64,000 nucleotides of DNA from Candidatus Hydrogenedentota bacterium (GCA_020848835.1 JADLHJ010000083.1:1-64000), one strand, 5' to 3'; positions 43,089-52,923 are shown, counted from the first letter of the stretch. Notes: a model not told the origin generated them from the sequence alone. Numbers and translations: made by a program.

Positions 43089-44402
43089 ATGGGAAGCACG
43101 CGCGTGGGCGCACTATTGCTCGAAGAGAATCTGATTGATTCGGTGCAGTTGCAGCGCGCTCTAGAGCATCAGCAGCACCGGGGCGGCCGGACCATGGGAA
43201 TTCTGGTCGAGCTCGGGATGATCGAACACGATCAGGTCTACAAGTTCCTGGCAAGGCGCGGCGTGCCGGCGATTAACCCGGTGCATTGCAACGTGCAACA
43301 GAACGTGATCGATCTCTTGCCGCGCGATTTCGTGATTGATCACGAGATCATACCTGTGGATCGGCTGGGGCGATTGCTTACGGTCGCGATGGTCTATCCA
43401 TTCGATATCGATGCGATTGCGCAGGCGGAAGAGGTAACGGGTTTGCGCATCAAGCCGATGCTGTGCCGCGCGAAGGAATTTCACGAGGCGGCGCGGCGAC
43501 TGTATCCGAACGAATATGATCTGTGCGGTACATCACAACCGCACCAAGCCGCGAAATGGGTTTCGACGCGACGCGTGCAGCGGACCAACGAGCAACTGAC
43601 ACGGCACACCATCTCGCGCATTCACGAGCTGCGGAGATTGCCAGTAACGAAACACACCAAAGGCCGCTTGGCATTGCTGGATGCGGCACAGGGCCTCAAC
43701 GTGGATCGCGCCGCGGAGATTCTTTCGCGCGATCCGATCGCGCTGGCGCGCGTACTAGCAGAGGCGAACTCGCGTGAGTGGACGAAGCGGCGCCCGATCT
43801 TGTGCCGCCGTGAAGCGATACAACGCCTTGGCATGCGTGGCGTCGTAGAGGCGTTGGAATCGCTCGATTCCTGGGAATCGCAATTGCGCAGTGTTGAAGC
43901 TGCGTTTACGCAATGGCGCGCGACTGCGGTAGCTGTTGCAGAGACGGCCGCGGGTATCGCGAAAAACTACGCGCTGGCGGGAGCACCGGGTATCTATGAG
44001 GCGGCGCTGCTGCATAATCTCGGCAGTCTGGCGCTGCTTGTATTGGATACCGCCAATTACGCGAGCGTGTATGCGATCCAACCGTTAGAGCGACGGCACT
44101 CTCGCGAGCTCGAACTTTACGGCGTGACCGATTCCGAAGCCGGCGCCGAACTCGCGAGCGCATGGAACCTGCCCGATCCAATTATTACGACGATCCGGTA
44201 TCTGCTCAGCCCTGAGAACGCGCCATCATCGCATGACACGGTGGCGGTGACAGCGCTCGCGCACCATATCGTGCAGATGGAGCGAAACCTGGAAGTGGAA
44301 TGCTCCGAGGCATTGCGCATACTGGGACTAACGCACAGCACGCTGCGCACAACGATTCTCCGATTGCACGCGAATTCTCACGCGGACGCCGTGGAGATTT
44401 AA
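43089..44402 (+). CDS. MshEN-HDOD signalling protein
   Basis: 437 residues. Residues 1-145 match the GspE/PilB N-terminal (MshEN) domain: RVGALLLEENLIDSVQLQRA, LGMIEHDQVYKFLA, IPVDRLGRLLTVAMVYPFD. In other proteins this domain binds cyclic di-GMP through two RLGxxL-like motifs, and here DRLGRLLTVAM is such a motif. Residues of about 170-420 form an HDOD domain, a catalytically inactive HD-like fold (LPVTKHTKGRLALLDAAQG, DPIALARVLAEAN, EAALLHNLGSLALLVLD). The product probably senses a nucleotide and controls motility, attachment or stress output by protein contacts. No signal peptide is seen. Confidence 0.85.
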   Translation: MGSTRVGALLLEENLIDSVQLQRALEHQQHRGGRTMGILVELGMIEHDQVYKFLARRGVPAINPVHCNVQQNVIDLLPRDFVIDHEIIPVDRLGRLLTVAMVYPFDIDAIAQAEEVTGLRIKPMLCRAKEFHEAARRLYPNEYDLCGTSQPHQAAKWVSTRRVQRTNEQLTRHTISRIHELRRLPVTKHTKGRLALLDAAQGLNVDRAAEILSRDPIALARVLAEANSREWTKRRPILCRREAIQRLGMRGVVEALESLDSWESQLRSVEAAFTQWRATAVAVAETAAGIAKNYALAGAPGIYEAALLHNLGSLALLVLDTANYASVYAIQPLERRHSRELELYGVTDSEAGAELASAWNLPDPIITTIRYLLSPENAPSSHDTVAVTALAHHIVQMERNLEVECSEALRILGLTHSTLRTTILRLHANSHADAVEI

Positions 44403-44687
44403 CACCGCTAATTGATAGCCCAAGGCGTTGCACTCATGTGCGACGGCACTGCATTGGGCAGCGGTCAGGCTCTGGCTGCGTTTCCGAAAGGGATTCAAGG
44501 GTATTTTATTGAATTAATTATTAGCTTCATTTTGATTTCAATAGTAATTCATTGACAAAGCGTATAGGCTGCGTGCAATTCGCAAGTTACGTAAACGTCT
44601 GCGGTGTGACGGGTTGCATGTGGATCGAGGGGGTTTGCAATTCGGCGGAAATGCGGTATTCTTTAGCAGAATGGAGCCAGGTGCATT

Positions 44688-44948
44688 ATGCAAAAACTAA
44701 ACCGTGACCTTCCGCCTTCAGATCGCGTGCGCTACATGGTGGAGCGCGCCGCCTGGGACGCAGTAACTCGATTGCAGCCCGGTGAATCGTTGAGACTGCC
44801 AATCGAGTGGTGGCCGGTGTTTTACGACAAGCAGAAGTCGACCGGGAAGCTGCCGAACTGGGTTGTACGAAATTCGCCGCCTGCGGGCCAGCAGTTTGCG
44901 GGACATCCGATCGTGTGGGTGCCTCGGAACGAGAACGGTCACCGCTAA
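44688..44948 (+). CDS. Hypothetical 86-residue protein
   Basis: A small soluble protein starting MQKLNRDLPPSDRVRYMV and ending VWVPRNENGHR. It is rich in Pro, Arg and Trp (RLPIEWWPVFYDKQKSTG) and has no signal, membrane helix or cysteine. A weak site (GGAGCCAGG, 44671-44679) precedes the ATG. It sits between two unrelated genes, with a 285-base AT-rich gap upstream (44403-44687) that contains no other feature I can support apart from a TTGACA box near 44553 lacking a clear -10. I do not recognise a family; coding status is likely but not certain. Confidence 0.5.
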   Translation: MQKLNRDLPPSDRVRYMVERAAWDAVTRLQPGESLRLPIEWWPVFYDKQKSTGKLPNWVVRNSPPAGQQFAGHPIVWVPRNENGHR

Positions 44949-44966
44949 ACACACTTGCAGGACGAG

Positions 44967-45923
44967 TCAGCCGGTTTCGTTTTCGTTGGCGCCGGTGTCC
45001 CATTCGATATTGCAGGATTCGCAGTAGTAGTGAATGGCGGGCATCGCTTGCTCGTATCGCGGAAGGGTGGCGCCGCATTGGGGGCAACGGTAGTAGCGCG
45101 CGGTCTGCAGGCCACGAACAACAAGGTTTATCGAGGCGGCAACAACCAGCACGATTCCGATGACGATGAGGAGCGCCATCGTGTTTAAGAGGGGTGAATT
45201 CTGATCCAACACCATGACCGCGCCGATCGATCCCATTATCAGGAACATCGGAACTATGATGTACGCAATGCCGCGCATGCTACGCGATTGCGTGACCAAA
45301 TCGTCGCGCAGCACCCGATCTTTTCTGGGGCGAAGATATTGCGGTTTCCAATCAGATCGCACCTCTTGCGCGATACTGTGTATTTCCGGATACCCGGCGA
45401 GCAGCCGTTCGGCGAAAAACGAGATTTCGCCGCGCGTTGTACCAATGATTAGCAGTGGCCTTCGAATGCTGCGTGACTCTTCGGGTGGGTAGCGCCGTGC
45501 TGCCACGAACTCGCTCCATGCAATCGGGAAATTCTGGTTTGGCGTCATGCGCACAAGCACCCCTTCGGGCCCGATGAAGACGCCTTGACGCAACTGGCCG
45601 CGCCGGTCATCAATGCTCGCACCATAGGTTACCCATGCGCGGCGCAGTAGAAGTAGTGGCACCGAGGCGCACCCAAGTGCGACGGCGATGATGCAGCCGA
45701 GCATGCCCAAGTTGGCGGAAATCGATTCCCATTCTTTGATGAGGATCACGAGCAACAGGGCGGGCACCATCCCGAAGAGAACGCCCATGGCGAGGAAGAT
45801 TGACACGTCGCCACGAAGATCGATGGTCCTGCGCAGGAGATGGACGCCATTGGGAATGGGCGCGGCTTTATTGAGCCATCGCTGGAATTCGCGGGGCAGC
45901 CGATTATCCCGAATGCTTTTCAT
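44967..45923 (-). CDS. Uncharacterised membrane protein with a C-terminal zinc ribbon
   Basis: 318 residues. Two N-terminal membrane helices (about 36-62 and 72-96), a soluble middle of about 120 residues that looks like a PH-type beta domain (EGVLVRMTPNQNFPIAWSEF), two further helices (about 220-275), and a final CPQCG...YYCESC zinc ribbon with four cysteines. The layout suggests a membrane-bound protein with a cytosolic metal site. No specific family is recognised. It is divergent from the secreted propeller gene at 46060. Confidence 0.7.
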   Translation of the reverse strand: MKSIRDNRLPREFQRWLNKAAPIPNGVHLLRRTIDLRGDVSIFLAMGVLFGMVPALLLVILIKEWESISANLGMLGCIIAVALGCASVPLLLLRRAWVTYGASIDDRRGQLRQGVFIGPEGVLVRMTPNQNFPIAWSEFVAARRYPPEESRSIRRPLLIIGTTRGEISFFAERLLAGYPEIHSIAQEVRSDWKPQYLRPRKDRVLRDDLVTQSRSMRGIAYIIVPMFLIMGSIGAVMVLDQNSPLLNTMALLIVIGIVLVVAASINLVVRGLQTARYYRCPQCGATLPRYEQAMPAIHYYCESCNIEWDTGANENETG

Positions 45924-46059
45924 CTTATGACTTCAATGGCATGATGATTCGGTCCTGCGAAATGCACTCACCCGGGCGAGAGTGTAGCATGCTGAAAATC
46001 TGCATTTGCAGGACGAGCGATCGCGCGAATTGCATCGCCATTGATGAAAGGACGACGCG

Positions 46060-46989
46060 TTGCGATTTCGGATAGCCAAACATTTTCTGGCGATGACGGG
46101 GACAGCCGCGTTTGTTGCTGCTGCCGCTACCACATTTCCCAATGAGCTTGTGAACTTTACAGCCGATCCTCGGAACCCGGTTTTCGCGGGTGCGCGCGCG
46201 GGGCATTGGGATGAGCGCATTCGTGAACGTGGCTGGATCATGTTCGAGGATGGTGCGTTTCATCTTTGGTACACGGGGTACCGCGGGTCTGACGACGCGA
46301 AGAAGTATCTCGGTTACGCGACATCTCCGGACGGGTATACATGGACACGCCATGGGGATGGGCCAATCTACTCCGATCATTGGGTTGAGGACATGATGGT
46401 CGTGCGCGTTGGTGATACGTACTTCATGTTTGCCGAGGGAGAAAGAGATCAGGCGCACTTGCTTACGTCGAAGGACCTCGTGCATTGGAAGCGCCAGGGA
46501 GTACTCGAAATTCGGAAGTTGAATGGTGACCTCATTGCGCCGGGGCCGTTCGGCACTCCCGCGGTATTGCATGAGAACGGCCGTTGGTATTTGTTGTACG
46601 AGCGCAACGATGAGGCCGTGTGGCTTGCGGAATCGACTGACGCGTTGCATTGGCGCCATGTGCAGGACGAACCGGTGTTGACACCCGGGCCGGATGATTA
46701 CGATCGCGGCATGATTGCCGTGAACCAGATAGTGAAGTACCAAGGCAAGTACTACATCTACTATCACGGGCTGACGCCCAACACGAAGCCGGAACTGTGG
46801 ACTACAAGTATAGCGGCCTCCGACGACCTTCTACATTGGGACAAGTATGCTGGGAATCCAATTATTACAACGAACAATTCCAGCGCTGTGCTGCTGCGTG
46901 TCGGCGAGGATTTTTTGTTGTACACGATGCATCCGGACGTGTGCGTGTTTCACTCCTCCCAAGCTTCTACGGCTAAAGCCAATAAGTAA
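46060..46989 (+). CDS. Secreted five-bladed propeller, GH43/GH32-like glycosidase
   Basis: 309 residues from a TTG start at 46060 with GAAAGGA before it; ATG at 46093 is the alternative. The N-terminal hydrophobic segment ends near FVAAAATT, a likely signal peptide. Repeated propeller blades are seen in WIMFEDGAFHLWYTGYRG, YLGYATSPDGYTWTRHG, YFMFAEGERDQAHLLTSKD, GPFGTPAVLHENGRWYLLY and KYYIYYHGLT. These resemble glycosyl hydrolase families 43, 32 and 130, with acidic residues at the blade centres (EDGAF, WVEDMMV). It would act on plant or algal polysaccharides or other glycans; the exact family is uncertain. It converges on the six-hairpin gene. Confidence 0.75.
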   Translation: MRFRIAKHFLAMTGTAAFVAAAATTFPNELVNFTADPRNPVFAGARAGHWDERIRERGWIMFEDGAFHLWYTGYRGSDDAKKYLGYATSPDGYTWTRHGDGPIYSDHWVEDMMVVRVGDTYFMFAEGERDQAHLLTSKDLVHWKRQGVLEIRKLNGDLIAPGPFGTPAVLHENGRWYLLYERNDEAVWLAESTDALHWRHVQDEPVLTPGPDDYDRGMIAVNQIVKYQGKYYIYYHGLTPNTKPELWTTSIAASDDLLHWDKYAGNPIITTNNSSAVLLRVGEDFLLYTMHPDVCVFHSSQASTAKANK

Positions 46990-47011
46990 CCAGAGGCAAG
47001 TTTGCTCATAA

Positions 47012-48847
47012 TCATTGATCAGGGCGAAGTTTCGCCAAATCGGGATGCAACTGAAGTGAATCGTTCGCGCGCGTAACACCAAGCAATTGGTCGAGGCGTT
47101 GTTCGACGGGATCGGGGCCGGTCATGTTGAGGCGGGCGCGGACGTTCTTTCGGAGCCAATGGTAGCCGGAGTTCCATGAGTAGAGGTGGTGGCCGTGGGG
47201 ATGGCCATCGACGGTGCTAATGGATTCGTGGAATGCGGGCATGGTGGCGAGTTCTTTTTCCAAACGCCAAATGAGTTGGTCGTCGACCCATTTTGGATCC
47301 ATGCCGTGGATGAGCCCGCAGAGGTAGTTTGCGGAATCGTTCAGAAACCACGAGCCGCCGTAGACGTAGACGCCGGAATGGCCATCCACGAGATCGCCAT
47401 TGGCTTTCGAGATCACGCGCATACCGTAGGGCGTCTGGATGCGCATGGTCGTTTCGAGGTGTTTTTTCACGATGTCGTCGGGCAATAGTTTTTCACCAAA
47501 GACGCAGAAGGTGAGCACTTCGCCGTAGAGCGAGTCCTGTCCGATCAATTCCGGTTTCATCAGGCTGGTTTGCATGTATCCGCCTTCTGCATTGAATTGG
47601 CGGATGTAACCGACCTTTGCTTTCTCGATTTCTTCGTCGCTGATTGTGTAGCCGAGTTCGCGTGCGGCAAAAAGCGCACCGCAATGAAAGCCTTGGTTGG
47701 CGGAGGGCGTATCGCCGTCTTCGTATTCGAGCATGTCGTGGTAGGTACGGAAGCCTTTGTGATCAGGCTTGAGGCGCGGGGGCTGGAAAAGGCCGTCGTG
47801 TTCGTTGGCGCGCATGAAGCGGTAGGCGCGATCGACGGTGCGCATGTCGATGTCTCCGCCGGCGCGTTTTACGAGCGCGGCCCAAATGAGGTAGTACTGC
47901 GCGTTATCTTCGTAGGCGATGCGATCGTAGAAAATGGCGTTGAAGGCTGCGGCGTCGTACTTTGGATCGTCGAGGCCACGCGCCATATAGAAGCCGTCGG
48001 TGACCCATTGTTTCCAGCCGTAGCCGACGCCCGATATGAAAATGTAATCGCTCTCGGGGCGGAGCATGTTGCGACGGAGTAGCATGTAGGACGTGTTGCG
48101 GAGAATGGCTTCGAGTCCGGAACTGTTCCAGCCTTTTGCGTTAGCGAGGGCGAGGTGCGCGCCGAGTTGAATGTCGTACAGTGTTTTCGCGGGTGATTTG
48201 AAAATCCACGTAGTGAAGGATTGCGTCTCCCCCGCTTCGATGTGTTGCCAGCCGTCGAAGGTGGCGCGGTAGACGGTGGTGGCATCGACTTCACGCGGGA
48301 TAGCGATGACGCGTTTGGGCGAGCCGTCGCCGTTTGCGAGGTGCAGTGTGCGTGATTCGAGATCGAAGTTCATGAAGCAGCGGTTTTCCCAGAGGCCGGG
48401 CGTGTCAGCGATGATGCCGTATAGCGTGCCGTTGTGCAGGTAGCCCATGAAGGGAAAGGTTTGATACGAACCGCCGCCGAATTCTGGACCACTGCAGCTT
48501 GGGGTGTATTTCGCGGTTGTGGTTTCTTCGCCGGTGAAGGAATAGATGGAGCCGTCTTGTACGGCGCGCCAGCCAAAGTCGATGTGGTAGCGCGCATCGG
48601 AGGATGCGGTGACGGTGATGGTGCGCGAGATGAGGTTGGGGCTGAGGTTGGTGATGGATTGATCGAACTTGAAGAAGTTGGGATCGGTGGGTGTAGTAAG
48701 AGCGGTTGGAGTTTGCCCGATTGCCGCGAAGATGGTTTGGTTGTTATCGGTGATTGTGGTGGTGTCTTGGTTGAAGGAGAGTTCGGCAAGTGCCGGAATT
48801 ATGGAACAAATGAGAAATATCGGAAGTACGGGACGAATGAAACGCAT
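47012..48847 (-). CDS. Secreted alpha/alpha-barrel (six-hairpin glycosidase-like) protein
   Basis: 611 residues. The signal peptide ends near IIPALA. The first 220 residues form a beta-sandwich (FFKFDQSITNLSPNLISRTI...). From about 240 on, helical repeats typical of six-hairpin glycosidases appear, e.g. GYGWKQWVTDGFYMARGLDD, SANQGFHCGALFAARELGY and HLYSWNSGYHWLRK. An Asp and several Trp/Tyr residues line such clefts, but catalytic acids could not be assigned. It could act on a glycan together with the convergent propeller protein. It follows the kinase gene on the same strand (118-base gap). Confidence 0.68.
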   Translation of the reverse strand: MRFIRPVLPIFLICSIIPALAELSFNQDTTTITDNNQTIFAAIGQTPTALTTPTDPNFFKFDQSITNLSPNLISRTITVTASSDARYHIDFGWRAVQDGSIYSFTGEETTTAKYTPSCSGPEFGGGSYQTFPFMGYLHNGTLYGIIADTPGLWENRCFMNFDLESRTLHLANGDGSPKRVIAIPREVDATTVYRATFDGWQHIEAGETQSFTTWIFKSPAKTLYDIQLGAHLALANAKGWNSSGLEAILRNTSYMLLRRNMLRPESDYIFISGVGYGWKQWVTDGFYMARGLDDPKYDAAAFNAIFYDRIAYEDNAQYYLIWAALVKRAGGDIDMRTVDRAYRFMRANEHDGLFQPPRLKPDHKGFRTYHDMLEYEDGDTPSANQGFHCGALFAARELGYTISDEEIEKAKVGYIRQFNAEGGYMQTSLMKPELIGQDSLYGEVLTFCVFGEKLLPDDIVKKHLETTMRIQTPYGMRVISKANGDLVDGHSGVYVYGGSWFLNDSANYLCGLIHGMDPKWVDDQLIWRLEKELATMPAFHESISTVDGHPHGHHLYSWNSGYHWLRKNVRARLNMTGPDPVEQRLDQLLGVTRANDSLQLHPDLAKLRPDQ

Positions 48848-48965
48848 AGGGGAAGTCCTGGTTGTTTGGTTCGTTTAGTCAAAGGCTAGTCTACCGAGAA
48901 TTAGTCATGATTACGATTAGCGCACGCGCGCAAAAACGCATTCTCAATTGCTGCAAGACAGGTTA

Positions 48966-51900
48966 CTACCTGCTGAAGAAGCGTCTCATTAAGGCCTGGG
49001 CCATGCCGGCTTCTGCGCCGGGGCGTTCGGGTAATCCTTTGGGCAGGTGCCAGCTTGACGCCATGCGTTCGACGATTTGCATTACGCCTTGCGGGTGCAG
49101 CCAGCCGTAGCCGCCGCAGCCGAGCGCGAAGAAGAGGCGGTTGAGATCGGCTTCGCCGTATTTTGGGGAGCCTCTACGTGTGAGGGCCTGCATGATTTTC
49201 TTTTCGTTCGCTTCGCGATTGGGATCGAGTTCCGCACCGTAAGGTGTGCAACTCGTCAGGAAATTACGAACAAGGGGCTCGGCGCCCGGATCCCATGGCG
49301 CGGGTGGACGATCGTCGAGCGCCCAGTCGAGCGCCCAAACGCGGATGGTTTGGTCCTTGCTGCCGGAGATCATGTAGCGGCCATCCCTTGTGAAAGCGCA
49401 CGTTTCGACGCCATCGCCGTGGCCTTCGAAGGTGTAGACGTGCTTGCCGGTGATCATGTCCCACATTTTCACCGTCTTATCGCGGCTACCGGATAGCACA
49501 TAGCGGCTGTCCGCGCTGATGTCCACACAGGTGACGGAGTCGCCGTGGCCTTCGAACGTGTGGACGCATTGGCCGGAGGTCAGGTCCCACACTTTTACTT
49601 CGCCCGGGCGTTGCCATATCGAACCACCACCCGTTATCGCGAACAACCCATCGAAACTGAAACAGCATGAAAGAATGGACTGCGTGTGACCTTCCATGGT
49701 TAAGAGGCATCGGCCCGTGGCGATTTCCCACACGAGGATGCGTTTGTCTTCTCCCCCGGTGATTGCGAGGCGGCCATCGCTGCTCCACGCGACGGTGTTC
49801 ACATCCGCGACGTGACCCTGCAATTCGCCCATGGCGCGGCCGGTCGCCGTTTCCCATAGACGCACGGAGGCGGCTTGTGCAGAAAGCGCGAATTTACCGT
49901 CCGGGCCGATGGCAAGTGCGTTGACGATATCTGACTGGCGATCGAACGTACGTACGTGGGCGCCGGTGCTCGCATCCCAGAGTTTGATCTCCCACGCACC
50001 CGTCAAAATCGATTTTCCATCGAAGCTCATGCTCGCGGCCTCGATCGAGCCGGTGTCTTTCTCAAAGGTCTGTATTTGATTTATGCGAATGAGGTCCCAG
50101 ATCGCCATCGTGTTTTTGCCGGACACGACAAGACCGATTCTTCCACCGGTGGTCAAACAGATTTCGGAAATCGGCTCCTGAATTTCGCTGATCGTGGCGT
50201 GTTCCCACGCGCCGTTGAACGAAGTGCGTGGAAGACGCGTGTAGAGTTCGCGCCAAATCGACATCGCTTCTGGTGCTCGGCGGCGCCCGGATTGCGAACG
50301 CGCCTGGCGAACGAAGTTTGCCGCGCCAAGCGCGTCCCCGGCTTCGAGCGATTTACGTGCAGCAGCGAGTGCGCCTTCGAATGCTTTATCCATGGATTGC
50401 GCAGCTTCTGATGAAACTGCCTGACAAATAATCGTCGGTGCGGTGTGGCCGTCTTTTGTAATGCCGAGACACCACGCGGCAGCCTTCTTGTCGCGGCTTG
50501 ACGAGAACATTTGTTTCAGATCGCGCGGGAATGCCACCCCGGTAGTTTCGTTTGTATGGCCCGAGAGCGTGCTGATACATCGGCCCGTGGCGACGTCCCA
50601 GAGGCGAACCGTTTTATCGAGGCCGCATGACGCCGCAAATTGCCCGTTGTAACTGAGGGCCACGCCCCTCACGGGCGCCTGGTGACCTTCAAACGTTGCG
50701 ATGAGTTTTCCAGAACCCGGATGCCACACGCGCAGGGTTCGGTCTTCTCCGCCGGAGATTGCGACGCGGCAATCGTCGCTCATGCAGATCGCGTTTACGG
50801 GACCCTGATGTCCCTGTATCGCGTGGGTACAACGGCGGGCGCGCACGTCCCACACCTTGACAATACCGTCCTGGCCAGCAGTGACCCCGCACAGTGCGGG
50901 TGGGTCCATCGCGATGGAGAGCACACCGCCGTAGTGTCCTTCGAGCACTTGCTCGCATTTGCGTTCGCGCACGTCCCACACACGCAACGTGCCATCGAGA
51001 CTTGCAGAAACGGCGATGTGACCGTCTTCGCTAAATGCAACGTCCTGCACCGCGTCGGTATGGCCTTCGAGTGTGCGCAGACATGAACCGTTGTTTGCAT
51101 TCCAAAGTTTTACGGTCCGATCTTCCGAACTGGACATTACGATCTGGGCGTCAGAAGTGAAATGCACGGAGGTGATCGAATTCGTGTGGCCCTCGAACGC
51201 ACGGACACAGATCGCGGTGTGGCGATCCCACATCCTAATCGTGTTGTCTTCACTGCCGGTCAGAAGGAATTTTCCGTCACGGCTACACGCGATGCACGTG
51301 AGCGCGTCTTGATGCGCTTCGTAGGTGGATTCCATGCGGCGCGTGGCCGGCATGTTGAGCTCCGCGGTGCGCAGAGCATCATGCACGTCACGGCGCTCGG
51401 GCATGGCCTGTGCCAGTTCGCGGAGGATGCGCGCGGCCTGCCGGAATTCCGATTGCTCCATGTATACCTGTGCGAGCAGCCATTGTGGCATGCGTTCCCT
51501 GGGATGGAACTTCGCAATGTCGTTTAGGCGTAGGAGCAACGCGTCGTCCGTGAGACGGCCCGTACGCCAGCGGTAGAGTCCCCAATTGTAGGTCGTCTCC
51601 GGGTGATGCGGATCGGCCTTTAACGATGTGGCCCAGGTTTGTTCCGCGTGCTGGCCCCGGCCCAAGTCGAGCAGCGAAAGCGCACGGTTGTTCAAGCTGT
51701 TCGCGAGTGCCTCGGTGGCGCGCGGCTGCGTGCGCGGATAGGGCTGTCCTGTCACGACTTTGTATGCCTCGGCCGCGTGCGCGGCGATCTCGTTCATGGA
51801 CTCGGGGCGATTCTCTTGATTGACGTCGAGACAACGCTTCATCACGGCGGCAAGCGGTGCAGGTATTGGCAGCATGCGCGGATTGTTGACGGACTGCTCG

Positions 51901-52823
51901 AGAAATTTATTAAGGATCGCCGGGCCTTCGGTGCCCTTATACCAAACGACTTTGACCGTGAACATTTCGAGCATGGACATGGCCCAGCTCCACATATCCG
52001 TTTTCTTGGAGAGTTTTTCGCGGTTGGATTGTTCGGGTGAACAGTAGAAGCGCGTCATACCGACGTTAGTTACGTCTCCGGAGACATTTCCGGGGTCGGA
52101 ATCCGGATCAACAAGCGCGCGCGCGCGGGCGAGACCGAAGTCAGTGACTTTCGCAAGTTCGCCGCCGGCGATCAGTACGTTTGCGTTCTTGACGTCTTGA
52201 TGGACGAGGCCGCGATCGTGTGCGTGCTGGAGGCCCCAACACATTTGCACGCCGAAATCGCAGATTCGCGCGAGGGCTTTTTGCGGCCCGCCTTTGTAAA
52301 GGCGCCCGTTTTGAATCCACTCCCAGATGGAGCCGTCATCCACATACTCCGCGAATACCCTGGGTACACCACCAAGCCGGCGCACATAGTGGCAACTGAC
52401 GATATGCGGGTGAAGTCCGAGGTTGACCCAGGTTTCGCACTCTTGCTCGAAGTTCGCCGCGCCATCACTCCGCAGGACGATGCGTGCCTTTGGACTTTTC
52501 ACGGCGAGCGGCATGTTCCACCCTCGGTGGATGACCTTGTAAACCTTGCCCATGCCACCTTCGCCGAGCAAGCCGGTGACTTCGTAAAGGTCGAGGATAA
52601 CATCGCCCTGCTTCCATTCGACGGGAACCCCGTCGTTGGACATGTTTGCGAGTTGGCGCTTTTCTTCTTCTGTGGGTCCTTCTTCGGAATAGGGCAGGGC
52701 GAGTTTTGGATCGACGAGGACCGGCTGGCCGCAGTGGACGCATTTGCCAGACTTGCCGAGCATTTCCTGGCCGATGACCAAGCGCTTGCCACATGAACAC
52801 GCAATAACGTACAAACGCGACAC
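48966..52823 (-). CDS. Ser/Thr protein kinase with two seven-bladed WD40 propellers
   Basis: 1285 residues from GTG 52823 (a second in-frame GTG at 52862 is possible). An N-terminal zinc-ribbon-like segment has Cys9, 11, 28 and 31. The kinase domain (about 78-360) has the glycine loop GEGGMGKVY, Lys109, HQD in place of HRD (208-210) and DFG (228-230). A TPR-like helical region spans about 375-490. Seven WD40 repeats (about 500-790), a linker and seven more (about 880-1165) follow. There is no membrane helix. HQD makes it a non-RD kinase, which would not need activation-loop phosphorylation. Such fusions are typical of Planctomycetota-like genomes. Substrates are unknown. Confidence 0.9.
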   Translation of the reverse strand: MSRLYVIACSCGKRLVIGQEMLGKSGKCVHCGQPVLVDPKLALPYSEEGPTEEEKRQLANMSNDGVPVEWKQGDVILDLYEVTGLLGEGGMGKVYKVIHRGWNMPLAVKSPKARIVLRSDGAANFEQECETWVNLGLHPHIVSCHYVRRLGGVPRVFAEYVDDGSIWEWIQNGRLYKGGPQKALARICDFGVQMCWGLQHAHDRGLVHQDVKNANVLIAGGELAKVTDFGLARARALVDPDSDPGNVSGDVTNVGMTRFYCSPEQSNREKLSKKTDMWSWAMSMLEMFTVKVVWYKGTEGPAILNKFLEQSVNNPRMLPIPAPLAAVMKRCLDVNQENRPESMNEIAAHAAEAYKVVTGQPYPRTQPRATEALANSLNNRALSLLDLGRGQHAEQTWATSLKADPHHPETTYNWGLYRWRTGRLTDDALLLRLNDIAKFHPRERMPQWLLAQVYMEQSEFRQAARILRELAQAMPERRDVHDALRTAELNMPATRRMESTYEAHQDALTCIACSRDGKFLLTGSEDNTIRMWDRHTAICVRAFEGHTNSITSVHFTSDAQIVMSSSEDRTVKLWNANNGSCLRTLEGHTDAVQDVAFSEDGHIAVSASLDGTLRVWDVRERKCEQVLEGHYGGVLSIAMDPPALCGVTAGQDGIVKVWDVRARRCTHAIQGHQGPVNAICMSDDCRVAISGGEDRTLRVWHPGSGKLIATFEGHQAPVRGVALSYNGQFAASCGLDKTVRLWDVATGRCISTLSGHTNETTGVAFPRDLKQMFSSSRDKKAAAWCLGITKDGHTAPTIICQAVSSEAAQSMDKAFEGALAAARKSLEAGDALGAANFVRQARSQSGRRRAPEAMSIWRELYTRLPRTSFNGAWEHATISEIQEPISEICLTTGGRIGLVVSGKNTMAIWDLIRINQIQTFEKDTGSIEAASMSFDGKSILTGAWEIKLWDASTGAHVRTFDRQSDIVNALAIGPDGKFALSAQAASVRLWETATGRAMGELQGHVADVNTVAWSSDGRLAITGGEDKRILVWEIATGRCLLTMEGHTQSILSCCFSFDGLFAITGGGSIWQRPGEVKVWDLTSGQCVHTFEGHGDSVTCVDISADSRYVLSGSRDKTVKMWDMITGKHVYTFEGHGDGVETCAFTRDGRYMISGSKDQTIRVWALDWALDDRPPAPWDPGAEPLVRNFLTSCTPYGAELDPNREANEKKIMQALTRRGSPKYGEADLNRLFFALGCGGYGWLHPQGVMQIVERMASSWHLPKGLPERPGAEAGMAQALMRRFFSR

Positions 52824-52923
52824 TATAGTCGTCCCCGGACCAAGTTCAGCACCGGGCGACACTATACCAAAAACTTTTCCGTCTGCCACACTACATTTTG
52901 GTAACAGTAATGGAAAGATTCCT

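Noticed and set aside
44553..44580. TTGACA box upstream of the 86-residue gene
   Set aside because: No acceptable -10 box lies at 16-19 bases, so a promoter cannot be supported.
45925..46767. A 280-codon open frame on the minus strand
   Set aside because: It is antisense to the secreted propeller gene, which has clear blade repeats and a signal peptide.
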